Numbered from the stretch's first letter, positions 55,429 to 63,689 are shown. The stretch: 64,000 nt of DNA from JAFGSI01 sp041287425 (GCA_041287425.1 JBEULG010000036.1:33395-97394), one strand, 5' to 3'. Made by a program: numbers and translations. The notes: generated from the letters alone by a model not told the origin.

Positions 55429-56790
55429 CTAAATTTCCAACCCGTTCTCTTCGATCACGCGCGCGAACCAGCGTCCGCTGTCTTTGACGGTGCGCTTCTG
55501 GGTGGCGTAGTCCACATAGACCAGCCCAAAGCGTTGACCGTAGCCCAGCGTCCACTCGAAGTTGTCCATGAACGACCAGTGGAAGTAGCCTTTCACGGGG
55601 ACGCCATCCTGGATGGCGCGGTGGACCTGGAAGAGGTGGTTCTTCAGATAGCGGATGCGCCGCTCGTCGCGCACGCGGCCGTCGAAGTCCAGCCCGTCCG
55701 GCACGGGGACGCCGTTTTCGGTAATCAGCAGCGTCGGCGCGGCGTTTTCCAGCGGAGCGAGATAATCATTCTGGATGCGGGTCAGCAGGGCGTAGAGGCC
55801 CTCCGGGAAGATTTCCCACATGCCGGAGTACTCGTTGCCTTCGGGGTGCACCTGCTCGACGTTGACAATCGGGATTTTGGCCGAGTGCCGGATGACGGCG
55901 CGCGAGTAGTAGTTCACGCCGAGAATGTCGAGGGTGCGGATTTTCTCCAGGTCGCCGGGCTGGATGAGGTTGCCGAGGAAGGGCTTGATGACTTTGAATT
56001 CCAGCATCGGGGTTGTCCCTTTGAGCAGCGGGTCGAGTTGGATGCGGTTGATGATGGCGTCGACGCGGGAAGCGGCTTCGGCGTCCTTCTTCGAGTCGCT
56101 GGCCGGATAGACCGGATTCAGGTTCAGGGTGATGCCGATGCGGATGGGGTGTTTTGCCTCGGCGCGGATGGCCTCGGCGGCCAGTCCATGCGAGAGGAGG
56201 ATGTGGTGCTGGGCGCGCAGCGCCGCGCCGAGGTCTTTTTGACCCGGGGCGTGGTCGCCGAGAAAATGCCCGACGAAGGCGGCCACCCAGGGTTCGTTGT
56301 GGGTGAAGATGACGTTCAGCCGGTCGCCGAAGTGACGGGTCACCAGCCGGGCGTAGTCGGCGAAGGCGTAGGCCGTCTCCCGGTTCGGCCAGCCGCCCTT
56401 GTCCTGGAGGGCCTGGGGCAGGTCCCAGTGGAAGAGGCACAGGTACGGCTCGATTTTGTGCTTGAGCAGGGTGTCAATCAGCCGGTCGTAGAAGGCCAGC
56501 CCCTTCGGGTTGACCTGGCCCGTGCCGTCGGGCAGGAGGCGAGTCCAGGCGGTGGAGAAACGATAATGGCGGATGCCCAGGTCCGCCATTAACGCAATGT
56601 CTTCTTTGTAGCGATGATAGTGGTCAATCGCCACGTCGCCCGTCTCACCGTTGACGATTTTGCCGGGCGTGTGGACGAAGGTGTCCCAGATGGAGACGCC
56701 TTTGCCGTCCTCATTCCAGGCGCCCTCGATTTGGTAGGCCGAGGCCGCCACGCCCCAGATGAAGTTGTTGGGAAAGGTGATTTTTTGCAT
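55429..56790 (-). CDS. GH1 family beta-glucosidase
   Basis: A 453-aa TIM-barrel glycosidase beginning MQKITFPNNFIWGVAASAYQ. It has the acid/base Glu in IFTHNEPWVAAF and the nucleophile Glu in LLITENGVPVPDG; the substrate-binding FEWTLGYGQRFGLVYVDY is kept. Length and motifs indicate an active cytoplasmic beta-glucosidase or beta-galactosidase. An earlier in-frame start (56904) reads through the FDAK repeat array and is rejected. The flippase gene follows within 32 bases. Confidence 0.95.
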   Translation of the reverse strand: MQKITFPNNFIWGVAASAYQIEGAWNEDGKGVSIWDTFVHTPGKIVNGETGDVAIDHYHRYKEDIALMADLGIRHYRFSTAWTRLLPDGTGQVNPKGLAFYDRLIDTLLKHKIEPYLCLFHWDLPQALQDKGGWPNRETAYAFADYARLVTRHFGDRLNVIFTHNEPWVAAFVGHFLGDHAPGQKDLGAALRAQHHILLSHGLAAEAIRAEAKHPIRIGITLNLNPVYPASDSKKDAEAASRVDAIINRIQLDPLLKGTTPMLEFKVIKPFLGNLIQPGDLEKIRTLDILGVNYYSRAVIRHSAKIPIVNVEQVHPEGNEYSGMWEIFPEGLYALLTRIQNDYLAPLENAAPTLLITENGVPVPDGLDFDGRVRDERRIRYLKNHLFQVHRAIQDGVPVKGYFHWSFMDNFEWTLGYGQRFGLVYVDYATQKRTVKDSGRWFARVIEENGLEI

Positions 56791-57022
56791 CGAATACTCC
56801 GTTATTTTGCATCGAATGACGCGAATGAAACGAATGGTTATGGTTTTTGCATCGAATGGCACGAAGGGTACGAAGTTTTTTGCATCGAATGGCGCGAAGG
56901 ACACGAATGGTTATGGTTTTTGCATCGAACGGCGCGAAGGGTACGAAGTTTTTTGCATCGAATGGCACGAAGGACACGAAGTTTTTGGCATCGAATGGCG
57001 CGAAGAAAGCGAAGGGTTATGC
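56783..57022. repeat. Tandem array A: TTTTGCATCGAATGGCRCGAAGG units
   Basis: Seven imperfect copies, in 33- and 40-base versions, each with GCATCGAAT and CGAAGG. The array touches the GH1 start codon at one end and the stop region of the GxxExxY gene at the other. Confidence 0.88.
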
Positions 57023-57412
57023 CTTTTTCTCGAAGTCCTTGAAGCGTACCAGCCGTTCCTGTTGGAGTTTGGCGGCGCCGAAGTTGAGCAGAATGGCGAG
57101 TTCGCAGCCGGTGGCGGTCAAGTAGTTGATGGCCTGGGCGCGGTGCGCTTCAGTAATGTCAGAGACAGCCTTGATTTCCAGGATGATTTTACCGTCAATG
57201 ACGAAGTCTGCGATGTATTCGCCAACCAGTTGCCCCTTGTAATAGACCGGCAGATGTACCCGCTGCTCAAACGGGATATTTCGCAGAGTCAACTCGTAAG
57301 CCAGCGCGGCCTGGTAGACTGCCTCCAGAAACCCCGCACCGAGCGTCCGATGGACCTCTATCGCTGCGCCGATAATCGCATAGGATAATTCCTTGAACAG
57401 AATCTCGACCAT
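57017..57412 (-). CDS. GxxExxY family protein
   Basis: A 131-aa protein with the family name motif in GAGFLEAVYQAALAYEL, followed by PVYYKGQLVGEYIADFVIDG and ILEIKAVSDITEAHRAQAIN. The D-ExK-like residues (YIADFVIDG...LEIKA) are arranged as in PD-(D/E)XK nuclease folds. Function is unknown. The ATG at 57412 has AAAGGAGG just upstream; a longer reading to 57436 has none. It sits between two inverted repeat arrays. Confidence 0.85.
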   Translation of the reverse strand: MVEILFKELSYAIIGAAIEVHRTLGAGFLEAVYQAALAYELTLRNIPFEQRVHLPVYYKGQLVGEYIADFVIDGKIILEIKAVSDITEAHRAQAINYLTATGCELAILLNFGAAKLQQERLVRFKDFEKKA

Positions 57413-57454
57413 TTTTCCTCCTTTGGTTTTGTTCATTTGCGGACTATTTATGCC

Positions 57455-57655
57455 CTTCGATGCTCATGCAATTTCATTCGCGCTCTTCGCGTCATTCGAT
57501 GCTCATACAAATTTTTTCGTGCTATTCGTGTCATTCGATGCTCATACAAATTTCTTCGTGCCCTTTGCGTCATTCGATGCTCATACAAATTTCTTCGTGC
57601 TATTCGCGTCATTCGATGCTAAAAAATCCATTCACATCATTCGATGCTCAAAGAA
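57455..57655. repeat. Tandem array B: CATTCGATGCTCATACAAATT units
   Basis: Six copies of a unit of about 39 bases with CATTCGATGC and TTCGTGCYATTCGCGT. The unit is an inverted relative of array A. The array ends about 30 bases before the ruvB -10 box. Confidence 0.88.
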
Positions 57656-57685
57656 TACCCCGAATCGCAATCTCTCGCAAGCGTG

Positions 57686-57691
57686 TATAAT
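57686..57691 (+). promoter_or_regulatory. -10 box for a leaderless ruvB mRNA
   Basis: TATAAT, six bases, then the ATG at 57698. Confidence 0.7.
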
Positions 57692-57697
57692 CAACTC

Positions 57698-58723
57698 ATG
57701 ACCGATTCCTCGCAACGTCTCCTCGACCCCGAGCCCAAGCCCGACGATCGCCTCGACACCGCTCTGCGCCCGCAGCGTCTCGCCGATGTCATTGGCCAGG
57801 AGCAGGTCAAAGAAAACCTGGCCATTCTCATCGCCGCGGCCCGTCAGCGCAAGGAAGCCCTCGACCACGTGCTCTTCTACGGCCCGCCGGGGCTGGGCAA
57901 GACCACCCTGGCGCACGTCGTCGCCAACGAGATGGGCGTCAACATCAAGGTCACCTCCGGCCCGGCCATCGAGCGCGCCGGCGACCTGGCCGCCATCCTG
58001 ACCAACCTGCGCGTCGGCGACGTCCTCTTCATTGACGAAGTCCACCGCCTGGGCAAGGCCGTGGAAGAAGTCCTCTACCCGGCGATGGAAGACTACGCCC
58101 TCGACATCGTCATCGGCAAGGGACCCTCAGCCCGCTCCATCCGCCTGAAATTGCCGCGCTTCACCGTGGTCGGCGCGACGACGCGCCTGGCGCTGATGAC
58201 CGCTCCCCTGCGCGCCCGCTTCGGAGCCGTCTATCGGCTGGATTACTACGATTTGACGGCCATGCAGGCCATTGTACGGCGCGCCGCGGCCAAACTGAAC
58301 GTGGAGGCCGACGACGGCGGTGTGGAGGAGATTGCCCGCCGGGCGCGCGGGACCCCGCGCGTGGCGCTCCGTCTCCTGCGCCGCGTGCGCGACTTTGCTC
58401 AGGTCCGCGCCGACGGGACGGTGACCCGCCAGGTGGCGCGTTCGGCCCTCGACCTGCTGCAGGTGGACCCCCTCGGCCTGGACGACGTGGATCGCCGCGT
58501 GCTGACCACCATCATCAAAAAGTACAACGGCGGCCCGGTGGGGCTGAACACGATTGCCGCCGCCATCAGTGAGGAACCCGACACCATTATGGACGTGGTC
58601 GAGCCGTACCTGCTGCAACTCGGTTTCCTCGACCGCACCCCGCAGGGACGCGTCGCCACCAAACTGGCCTATGAGCACCTCGGCATCGAGTACAACGAGG
58701 AAACCCAGCCGCGGTTGTTGTGA
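57698..58723 (+). CDS. ruvB: Holliday junction ATP-dependent DNA helicase RuvB
   Basis: Motor of Holliday junction branch migration. The 341-aa protein opens MTDSSQRLLDPEPKPDDRLD, with LRPQRLADVIGQEQVKENLA, Walker A YGPPGLGKTTLA, Walker B VLFIDEVHRL, sensor VVGATTRLALMTAPLRARFG, and the C-terminal winged helix (GGPVGLNTIAAAISEEPDTI). The in-frame ATG at 57644 precedes the promoter and reads through array B. RuvA and RuvC are not in the window. Confidence 0.97.
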   Translation: MTDSSQRLLDPEPKPDDRLDTALRPQRLADVIGQEQVKENLAILIAAARQRKEALDHVLFYGPPGLGKTTLAHVVANEMGVNIKVTSGPAIERAGDLAAILTNLRVGDVLFIDEVHRLGKAVEEVLYPAMEDYALDIVIGKGPSARSIRLKLPRFTVVGATTRLALMTAPLRARFGAVYRLDYYDLTAMQAIVRRAAAKLNVEADDGGVEEIARRARGTPRVALRLLRRVRDFAQVRADGTVTRQVARSALDLLQVDPLGLDDVDRRVLTTIIKKYNGGPVGLNTIAAAISEEPDTIMDVVEPYLLQLGFLDRTPQGRVATKLAYEHLGIEYNEETQPRLL

Positions 58724-58744
58724 CGTGGTTGATTTCGCCTGCGA

Positions 58745-58750
58745 TATAAT
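58745..58750 (+). promoter_or_regulatory. -10 box for the 58757 gene
   Basis: TATAAT followed by six bases and a GTG at 58757 (with ATG immediately after). Confidence 0.65.
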
Positions 58751-58756
58751 TTTCTA

Positions 58757-59254
58757 GTGATGGACGTAGCCTCTTCGATTACAGGCGAACAACTGGCAGA
58801 CGCCCTGAATTCTCTGGGTGTGCGGTTCATTATGGGGGAATCAAAGAGAGATAAAACGCTCTATAGACAACCTGTGCTTCTGCTGACTGCTTTGGCCCAA
58901 AGCGGCGAAGCACGCTTGCGCCTGGCGCTCATTCCCCTTTTTCTCGAACATCCAGAATTTGCCGAATACGCGCAGGATGCGGCAGACAGGCTGGAATTCC
59001 CGGCGCGGCTCACGCTGCAATGCTATTACATGGCCGCCTTCTGCCTGCAAAGAATCCTCGCTACCTCTGGCAGGTTGCTGCCCGACCTCTTTTCGGGCGC
59101 GCTGAACCTGCATCTCGGCGGCGACCCGGAAGAAAATCTGCGCGCCCTGACAGAGCGCCAGCGGGAATTGAGCGGCGCGGCGGTCAACTGGCTGGGCACG
59201 TACCAGCACGCTGCCCAAATCTGGCGCAAGGGCATGGAATCCAAAAAGGTTTGA
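58757..59254 (+). CDS. Unknown protein paired with a nucleotidyltransferase gene
   Basis: A 165-aa soluble, helical protein without a family I can name. Its N-terminus (SSITGEQLADALNSLGVRFI) and the helical middle (CYYMAAFCLQRILATSGRLL) recall antitoxin-like partners of minimal nucleotidyltransferases, but this is a weak resemblance. GTG 58757 gives the six-base spacing from TATAAT; ATG 58760 is the alternative. The next gene begins four bases after its stop. Confidence 0.65.
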   Translation: MMDVASSITGEQLADALNSLGVRFIMGESKRDKTLYRQPVLLLTALAQSGEARLRLALIPLFLEHPEFAEYAQDAADRLEFPARLTLQCYYMAAFCLQRILATSGRLLPDLFSGALNLHLGGDPEENLRALTERQRELSGAAVNWLGTYQHAAQIWRKGMESKKV

Positions 59255-59258
59255 CGGC

Positions 59259-59620
59259 GTGGCGACCCCTGACATCCGCTCTTTTCTACAAGCGATAGGG
59301 GAACGGGTTCCGCCCGCTTCTCAATTGATTCTGGTCGGCGGAGGCGCGCTGGCTTTGCTCGGAAGCCCGCGCCCCACGATAGACATTGACTTTCTCGGCA
59401 GCGATGTCCAGCCGAGCGAATTGCACCGAGCCATCATGCAAATGGCAGACGAATTGGGAATCCACCTCGAGATGACATCGTTTTTCTTGTTCAAAGCGGC
59501 TTTGTGGAGATGCAGGAATTTGAACGCATGCTCCAGGAATTACTGGCGCAGGCGGGCAGATTTGATTTTCATCCCGAAATCCTCGACCATCTTCAAGAGT
59601 TGAGAAAGCGATTACAGTAA
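59259..59620 (+). pseudogene. Disrupted nucleotidyltransferase (DUF6036/AbiEii-like)
   Basis: From GTG 59259 the sequence has the nucleotidyltransferase opening LILVGGGALALLGSPRPTID with the D-x-D in TIDIDFLGSD. Around 59470 the coherent reading moves to another frame, where DDIVFLVQSGFVEMQEFERM and HPEILDHLQELRKRLQ form a normal C-terminus ending at 59620. About 50 residues expected between the two parts are missing. The original frame stays open to 59603 but reads atypical sequence. A deletion with frameshift has most likely inactivated it. Confidence 0.7.
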
Positions 59621-59632
59621 CGGCGTGCCCTC

Positions 59633-59860
59633 ATGGAATCCTTCGCTCGCTCCATCATCCTTATTGGTCTCCTTCTTGTCCTCATCGGCGGCCTGATTTA
59701 CCTCGCCGCCCGTTTCCATATCCCCCTCGGCCGTCTGCCCGGCGACATCCGCATCGAGACGGAAAACTTCCGCTTCTACTTCCCGCTGACCACCGGCCTG
59801 CTCATCTCGCTGGTGCTGACGGTGATTTTGAACCTGATTGCAAGGCTGTGGAGGAAGTAG
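59633..59860 (+). CDS. DUF2905 family small membrane protein
   Basis: A 75-aa protein with two membrane helices (IILIGLLLVLIGGLIYLAAR and LTTGLLISLVLTVILNLIAR) around the family core GRLPGDIRIETENFRFYFP. Function is unknown. It is frequently found near ruvB and queA, as here, so the two genes in between look like an insertion. Confidence 0.9.
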   Translation: MESFARSIILIGLLLVLIGGLIYLAARFHIPLGRLPGDIRIETENFRFYFPLTTGLLISLVLTVILNLIARLWRK

Positions 59861-59970
59861 CGCAACTGCTAGCAGTTGCGCCCGCGGCCTGGATTCGCTC
59901 CCGCCGCGGGATGTTTTTCCACGATCAGACTCCCGACTATCAGGCGATTTGACTCCCTTTGTGCGCTTGC

Positions 59971-60111
59971 GCCGTCCCTCCCGCCGGGGATTCAAATCCC
60001 CGGCTCAGGTCGTGGAAGTCCGCTGAAGCGGACTGCGGAGTCGGCTTTCGCACAGCACCCTTTAGGGTAGCCGACTTTGATGCCCTGAGGCGGGGGATTT
60101 TATCCCTCGCC
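59971..60111. repeat. Palindrome-mosaic repeat, full copy 1
   Basis: About 140 bases made of consecutive hairpins: CCGGGGATTCAAATCCCCGG, AAGTCCGCTGAAGCGGACT, GAGTCGGCTTT...AGCCGACTTT and GCGGGGGATTTTATCCC. It is nearly identical to 63862-64000. No gene is visible in 59861-60183. Confidence 0.88.
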
Positions 60112-60183
60112 GGATTTTCCGACCGAAGTCTCACAGACTTCGGAAGTCTAGAAACAAACCACCTTTGTGTTAAAATCCCCTCC

Positions 60184-60285
60184 GTGCAAACCTCCGACTT
60201 CGACTACCGCCTCCCCGAATCCGTCATCGCGCAGACGCCCGTCGAGCCGCGCGATTCGTGGCGGGGGATTGAAATCCCCGCCTGA
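60184..60285 (+). pseudogene. Duplicated queA 5' fragment
   Basis: The 72 bases 60184-60255 match the first 24 codons of queA (60390-60461) with four mismatches by eye. The reading (VQTSDFDYRLPESVIAQTPV) runs into repeat DNA and stops at 60285. It starts with GTG, seven bases after a TAAAAT -10-like box at 60171-60176, so this may be the original promoter and start of queA. Confidence 0.85.
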
Positions 60286-60385
60286 GCGCGACAAAGTCCG
60301 CTGAAGCGGACTCTGCATTTTCGGCGAGCCGTCTTCAGACGGCTTTCACGAATTGAGCCGGGGATTTATCCCCCGGCGGTTTGGA
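60256..60385. repeat. Palindrome-mosaic repeat between the two queA starts
   Basis: Contains GGCGGGGGATTGAAATCCCC, AGTCCGCTGAAGCGGACT, GCCGTCTTCAGACGGC and CCGGGGATTTATCCCCCGG, in the order typical of the family but with a different third hairpin. Confidence 0.8.
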
Positions 60386-60389
60386 AACG

Positions 60390-61442
60390 ATGCATACCTC
60401 CGACTTCGACTACCACCTCCCCGAATCCGCCATCGCGCAGACGCCCGTCGAGCCGCGCGATGCTTCGCGTCTGTTGGTCTTGAAACGTGACACCGGAGCA
60501 TTGGAACACAGAATTTTCCGCGAGATTGGGTTGTACCTGCGTCCCGGCGACCTGCTCGTCCTGAACCAGACGCGTGTCATCCCGGCCCGAATCTACGCCC
60601 GCAAACCGACCGGCGGCCGCGTCGAACTGCTCCTCCTGCGCAGACGCGATGACCGCACCTGGGAGGTGCTGGTCGGCGGCAAGGGATTGCGCGTAGCCAG
60701 TAAAATCGAAGTAGAGGAGGGGCCGGAGGCCGAAATCCTGGAAATCTTGAACGGCGCCGAACGCCTCGTCCGCTTTTCTGAACCCATCGAACCGTATTTC
60801 CCTAAAGTGGGTCATGTGCCGCTTCCGCCCTACATCCACGCGGAACTCAAAGACCCCGAACGCTACCAGACCGTCTATGCCCGCCAGCCCGGCTCCGCCG
60901 CCGCGCCGACCGCCGGTCTGCACTTCACCCCGCGCCTGCTGGACGAACTTCAGGCGCAGGGCATTCGCCTCGCTTACGTCACTCTGCATGTCGGGCTGGA
61001 CACCTTTGCCCCGGTGACCGAAGAGAACCCTGCCGAGCACAAAATCCACACCGAATGGTGCGAACTCCCACAGGAAACCGCCGACCTCATCAACCAGACC
61101 CGCGCCGCCGGCGGACGGGTCATCGCGGTCGGCACGACCTCCGTCCGCACCCTCGAAACGGCTGCTGCCCACTCTACACTGAACACTGACCACCGTCCAC
61201 TGAACACTGACCACCGTCCACTGATCACTACTTTCACCGGCCCTACCTCCCTCTACATCCTCCCCGGCTACCGCTTCAAAGTCGTGGACGCCATGATTAC
61301 CAACTTTCACCTGCCCAAGTCCACGCTGATTATGCTGGTCAGTGCCTTCGCCGGGCGCGAAAAAATCCTGGAAACCTATCAAATCGCCATTCGCGAGGGC
61401 TACCGTTTTTACTCGTTTGGCGATGCCATGCTGATTTTGTAA
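60390..61442 (+). CDS. queA: S-adenosylmethionine:tRNA ribosyltransferase-isomerase
   Basis: Makes epoxyqueuosine on tRNA from preQ1-tRNA. The 350 aa include SDFDYHLPESAIAQTPVEPR, LLVLNQTRVIPARI, the PTAGLHFTPRLL and VTLHVGLDTFAPV motifs, GTTSVRTLE and GYRFKVVDAMITNFHLPKST. A loop after TTSVRTLETAA holds an in-frame direct repeat (LNTDHRP twice). The ATG at 60390 lies just after repeat DNA, and its original upstream region has been displaced by a partial duplication. Confidence 0.95.
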   Translation: MHTSDFDYHLPESAIAQTPVEPRDASRLLVLKRDTGALEHRIFREIGLYLRPGDLLVLNQTRVIPARIYARKPTGGRVELLLLRRRDDRTWEVLVGGKGLRVASKIEVEEGPEAEILEILNGAERLVRFSEPIEPYFPKVGHVPLPPYIHAELKDPERYQTVYARQPGSAAAPTAGLHFTPRLLDELQAQGIRLAYVTLHVGLDTFAPVTEENPAEHKIHTEWCELPQETADLINQTRAAGGRVIAVGTTSVRTLETAAAHSTLNTDHRPLNTDHRPLITTFTGPTSLYILPGYRFKVVDAMITNFHLPKSTLIMLVSAFAGREKILETYQIAIREGYRFYSFGDAMLIL

Positions 61443-61448
61443 ATTCTG

Positions 61449-61511
61449 TAGGACAGCCTTTTAGCCTGTCTCTGACAGACGAGAATCTGACAGGCTAGAA
61501 AGCCTGTCCTA
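61449..61511. terminator. Imperfect long palindrome after queA
   Basis: Arms 61449-61470 and 61489-61511 (TAGGACAG...AGCCTGTC against GACAGGCT...CTGTCCTA) form a hairpin with small mismatches. It may end queA transcription or be another spacer repeat. Confidence 0.55.
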
Positions 61512-61529
61512 CTTGACGACTAATGCCCG

Positions 61530-62762
61530 ATGACTACCCTTCTCTACTACGACTATCCCCTCCTACTCTCCTTCTCCGCCGAGGTGACCGAGACCTTCCC
61601 TCTCCCCGGCGGCAACACCGGCGCCCTGCTGCGCGCCACCGCCTTCTACCCTACCGGCGGCGGACAGGAACACGACACCGGCTTCATCGGCGAGGCCGCC
61701 GTTCTGGACGTGTACAAGGACGAGAGCGGCCGCGTCATCCACGTCATCGACCGGCCGCTGGCCCCCGGCGAATATCCCGCCCGCGTGGACTCCGAGCGCC
61801 GCCTGCGCGCCATGCAGCATCACACCGCTCAGCACCTGCTCAGCGCTGCCCTGCTGCGTCTCTTCGACCTCGAGTCTGTCTCCGCCAACATCAACGGCTA
61901 CACCCCCTCGACCGTTGACCTGGCCGTCGAAGACCTCCCCGCCGAGACCCTGCGCCGCGCCGAGGAGGAGGTCAACGGCATCATCTTTGAAAACCGCCCG
62001 GTCAAGACTTACTTTGTGGATGAATCGAGTGTCGCCTCGCTGCCCCTGCGCAAACCGCCTAAGGTCAGCGGCCAGATTCGCATTGTCGAAATCGAAGGCT
62101 ACGACTACACCCCCTGCGGCGGAACACACTGCCCGGCGACCGGCAGCATTGGCCTGCTCAAGATTGTCCGCACGGAGCGCATCAACCACAAACTGCGCCT
62201 GCACTTCGTCGCCGGTTGGCAGGCGTTCGATGTTTTCCGTCTCCTTCACGATTCGGCGCTTCGGACCTCGGACCTGCTCAGCGCTCGCCCTGAAGATTTG
62301 CCCGCCCTGACCCAGAAACTGCTCGACCAGGCCGCCTCCCTGCGCGCTGAAAACGAGTCGTTGCGCGCCGCCGCGCTGGAGGCCGAGGCCCGTCAACTGG
62401 CGCAGGAGGCTGAAGCGGTCGGCGCGACCCGACTGGTGACCCGTCTCTATCGCGGCCGCTCCCCGGCGGAGTTGCGGACGCTGGCCGGGAAACTCGCCGC
62501 AGCCGAAAATCTGGTGGCCGTTTTGGCCTCGCTGGAGGGGGAGAAACTCTCGCTGGTGGTGGCGGCTGCACCCGGCAGCGGGGTGGACGCCCGCGATTTG
62601 CTGAACCGGCTTCTCGGTCCGATTGGCGGGCGCGGCGGGGGCGATGCGCGCCTGGCTCAAGGCGGCGTTCAGGACGGCAAAACGCAGCCGCGCCGGCTGT
62701 TCGAGCAGGCGCGGCGGGAATTGCTGGCCGTCCAGGCATCCGGCGGTGAGGCTTCAGGTTGA
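61530..62762 (+). CDS. Alanyl-tRNA editing protein (AlaX-L type)
   Basis: A 410-aa freestanding editing protein related to the AlaRS C-terminal half. It has FYPTGGGQEHDTG and the zinc/editing motifs HHTAQHLLSAAL and CGGTHCPATGSIG, followed by a coiled-coil and a DHHA1-like C-terminal domain (PIGGRGGGDARLAQGG). It would hydrolyse mischarged Ser- or Gly-tRNA(Ala). The aminoacylation domain is absent. It overlaps the convergent patatin gene by nine bases. Confidence 0.92.
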   Translation: MTTLLYYDYPLLLSFSAEVTETFPLPGGNTGALLRATAFYPTGGGQEHDTGFIGEAAVLDVYKDESGRVIHVIDRPLAPGEYPARVDSERRLRAMQHHTAQHLLSAALLRLFDLESVSANINGYTPSTVDLAVEDLPAETLRRAEEEVNGIIFENRPVKTYFVDESSVASLPLRKPPKVSGQIRIVEIEGYDYTPCGGTHCPATGSIGLLKIVRTERINHKLRLHFVAGWQAFDVFRLLHDSALRTSDLLSARPEDLPALTQKLLDQAASLRAENESLRAAALEAEARQLAQEAEAVGATRLVTRLYRGRSPAELRTLAGKLAAAENLVAVLASLEGEKLSLVVAAAPGSGVDARDLLNRLLGPIGGRGGGDARLAQGGVQDGKTQPRRLFEQARRELLAVQASGGEASG

Positions 62763-63689
62763 GCGCGGCGCCCTTTCTGCCTCGATGCCCATCGCCGCGT
62801 CGGTTTCGTCGTTCATGATTTTTTCGGCCATTTGTGCCCCGTAGCGCACCAGGGCGGGGATGGCGTTTGGGTCGTCCATTTCGATTCTTTCTTTCAGGTC
62901 CACTTGAAAACGGCGGAAATCCAGGCGTTGGAAGAACGTTTCCACCAAATGGACTTGCTGGTCGTTGGCCGATTGCAGGAAAGCATCCAGCATCGGCTGC
63001 AGCCAGCCCCAGGCGTGGAAGCGTTCGGGCTGACCAGGCTGGACCGAGTGTGGGCCGCGGCCGGTCCCCAGACTGATGAGCGTGGTCTCCTCCGGGTCCC
63101 AGTTCAGGCAGAATTGGGCTTCGTAGGCCGCCAGGTAACAGGGGTTGGCGTATGAGCCGACGCCGCCGTCCACGAAGCGGCCGGCTACGGGTGGGAAATA
63201 CGTCGGCACCGAACTGGAGGCCAGCACGGCGTCGGCGATGGGCAGGTCGCGGTACTCCTGTTTGTAGGGCTTGATGAAGCGCGGGCGGTTTTCGACGACG
63301 TCGAAGGCGGTGATGACCACGTCCATCGGTTCGGGCCGCTCCCACAGGCTGCTCATCGGCTGGTCGCCGAGGTGCTGGCGCAGGGCCTGTTCGAGCGGCT
63401 CGGAGGGGTAGCGGTAACGGGTCAGCGGCCAGAAGAAGGTCCGCCAGGATTTTTTGAAGATATGCCTGCCCAGGCTCAGGTAGAGAGCGTGGATTTCCAT
63501 GGCCGAAAGTCCCGCGCCGATGCCGGCTGAAATGATGGCCCCGGTGGATGTGCCGGCGGCCAGGTGCACGAACCGATGAACCGGTTCTCCCAGGTGTTCT
63601 TCCAGGATGGATAGGGCGCGGGTGACGATGACGCCGCGCATCCCGCCGCCGTCAATGGCGATGGCAACATGTTTGCGGAATGGTTTCAT
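62754..63689 (-). CDS. Patatin-like phospholipase
   Basis: A 311-aa acyl hydrolase with the Ser-Asp dyad fold: oxyanion loop AIDGGGMRGVIVTRAL, nucleophile elbow AGTSTGAIISAG (GTSTG), and Asp in FVDGGVGSYANP. Members cleave phospholipid or other acyl esters. ATG 63689 begins MKPFRKHVAIAIDGGG; the longer reading upstream runs into repeat DNA and is rejected. Confidence 0.92.
   Translation of the reverse strand: MKPFRKHVAIAIDGGGMRGVIVTRALSILEEHLGEPVHRFVHLAAGTSTGAIISAGIGAGLSAMEIHALYLSLGRHIFKKSWRTFFWPLTRYRYPSEPLEQALRQHLGDQPMSSLWERPEPMDVVITAFDVVENRPRFIKPYKQEYRDLPIADAVLASSSVPTYFPPVAGRFVDGGVGSYANPCYLAAYEAQFCLNWDPEETTLISLGTGRGPHSVQPGQPERFHAWGWLQPMLDAFLQSANDQQVHLVETFFQRLDFRRFQVDLKERIEMDDPNAIPALVRYGAQMAEKIMNDETDAAMGIEAERAPRST

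Noticed and set aside
56783..57655. CRISPR array
   Set aside because: Units are imperfect and contiguous, with no constant repeats separated by unique spacers, and no cas genes occur in the window.
57393..57701. 102-aa reading frame with repeated FFVLFVSFDAHTN-type segments
   Set aside because: It is a translation of repeat array B and runs into ruvB; no ribosome site.
59959..60285. 108-aa reading frame before queA
   Set aside because: It covers the palindrome-mosaic repeat and the duplicated queA fragment; it is not a functional gene.
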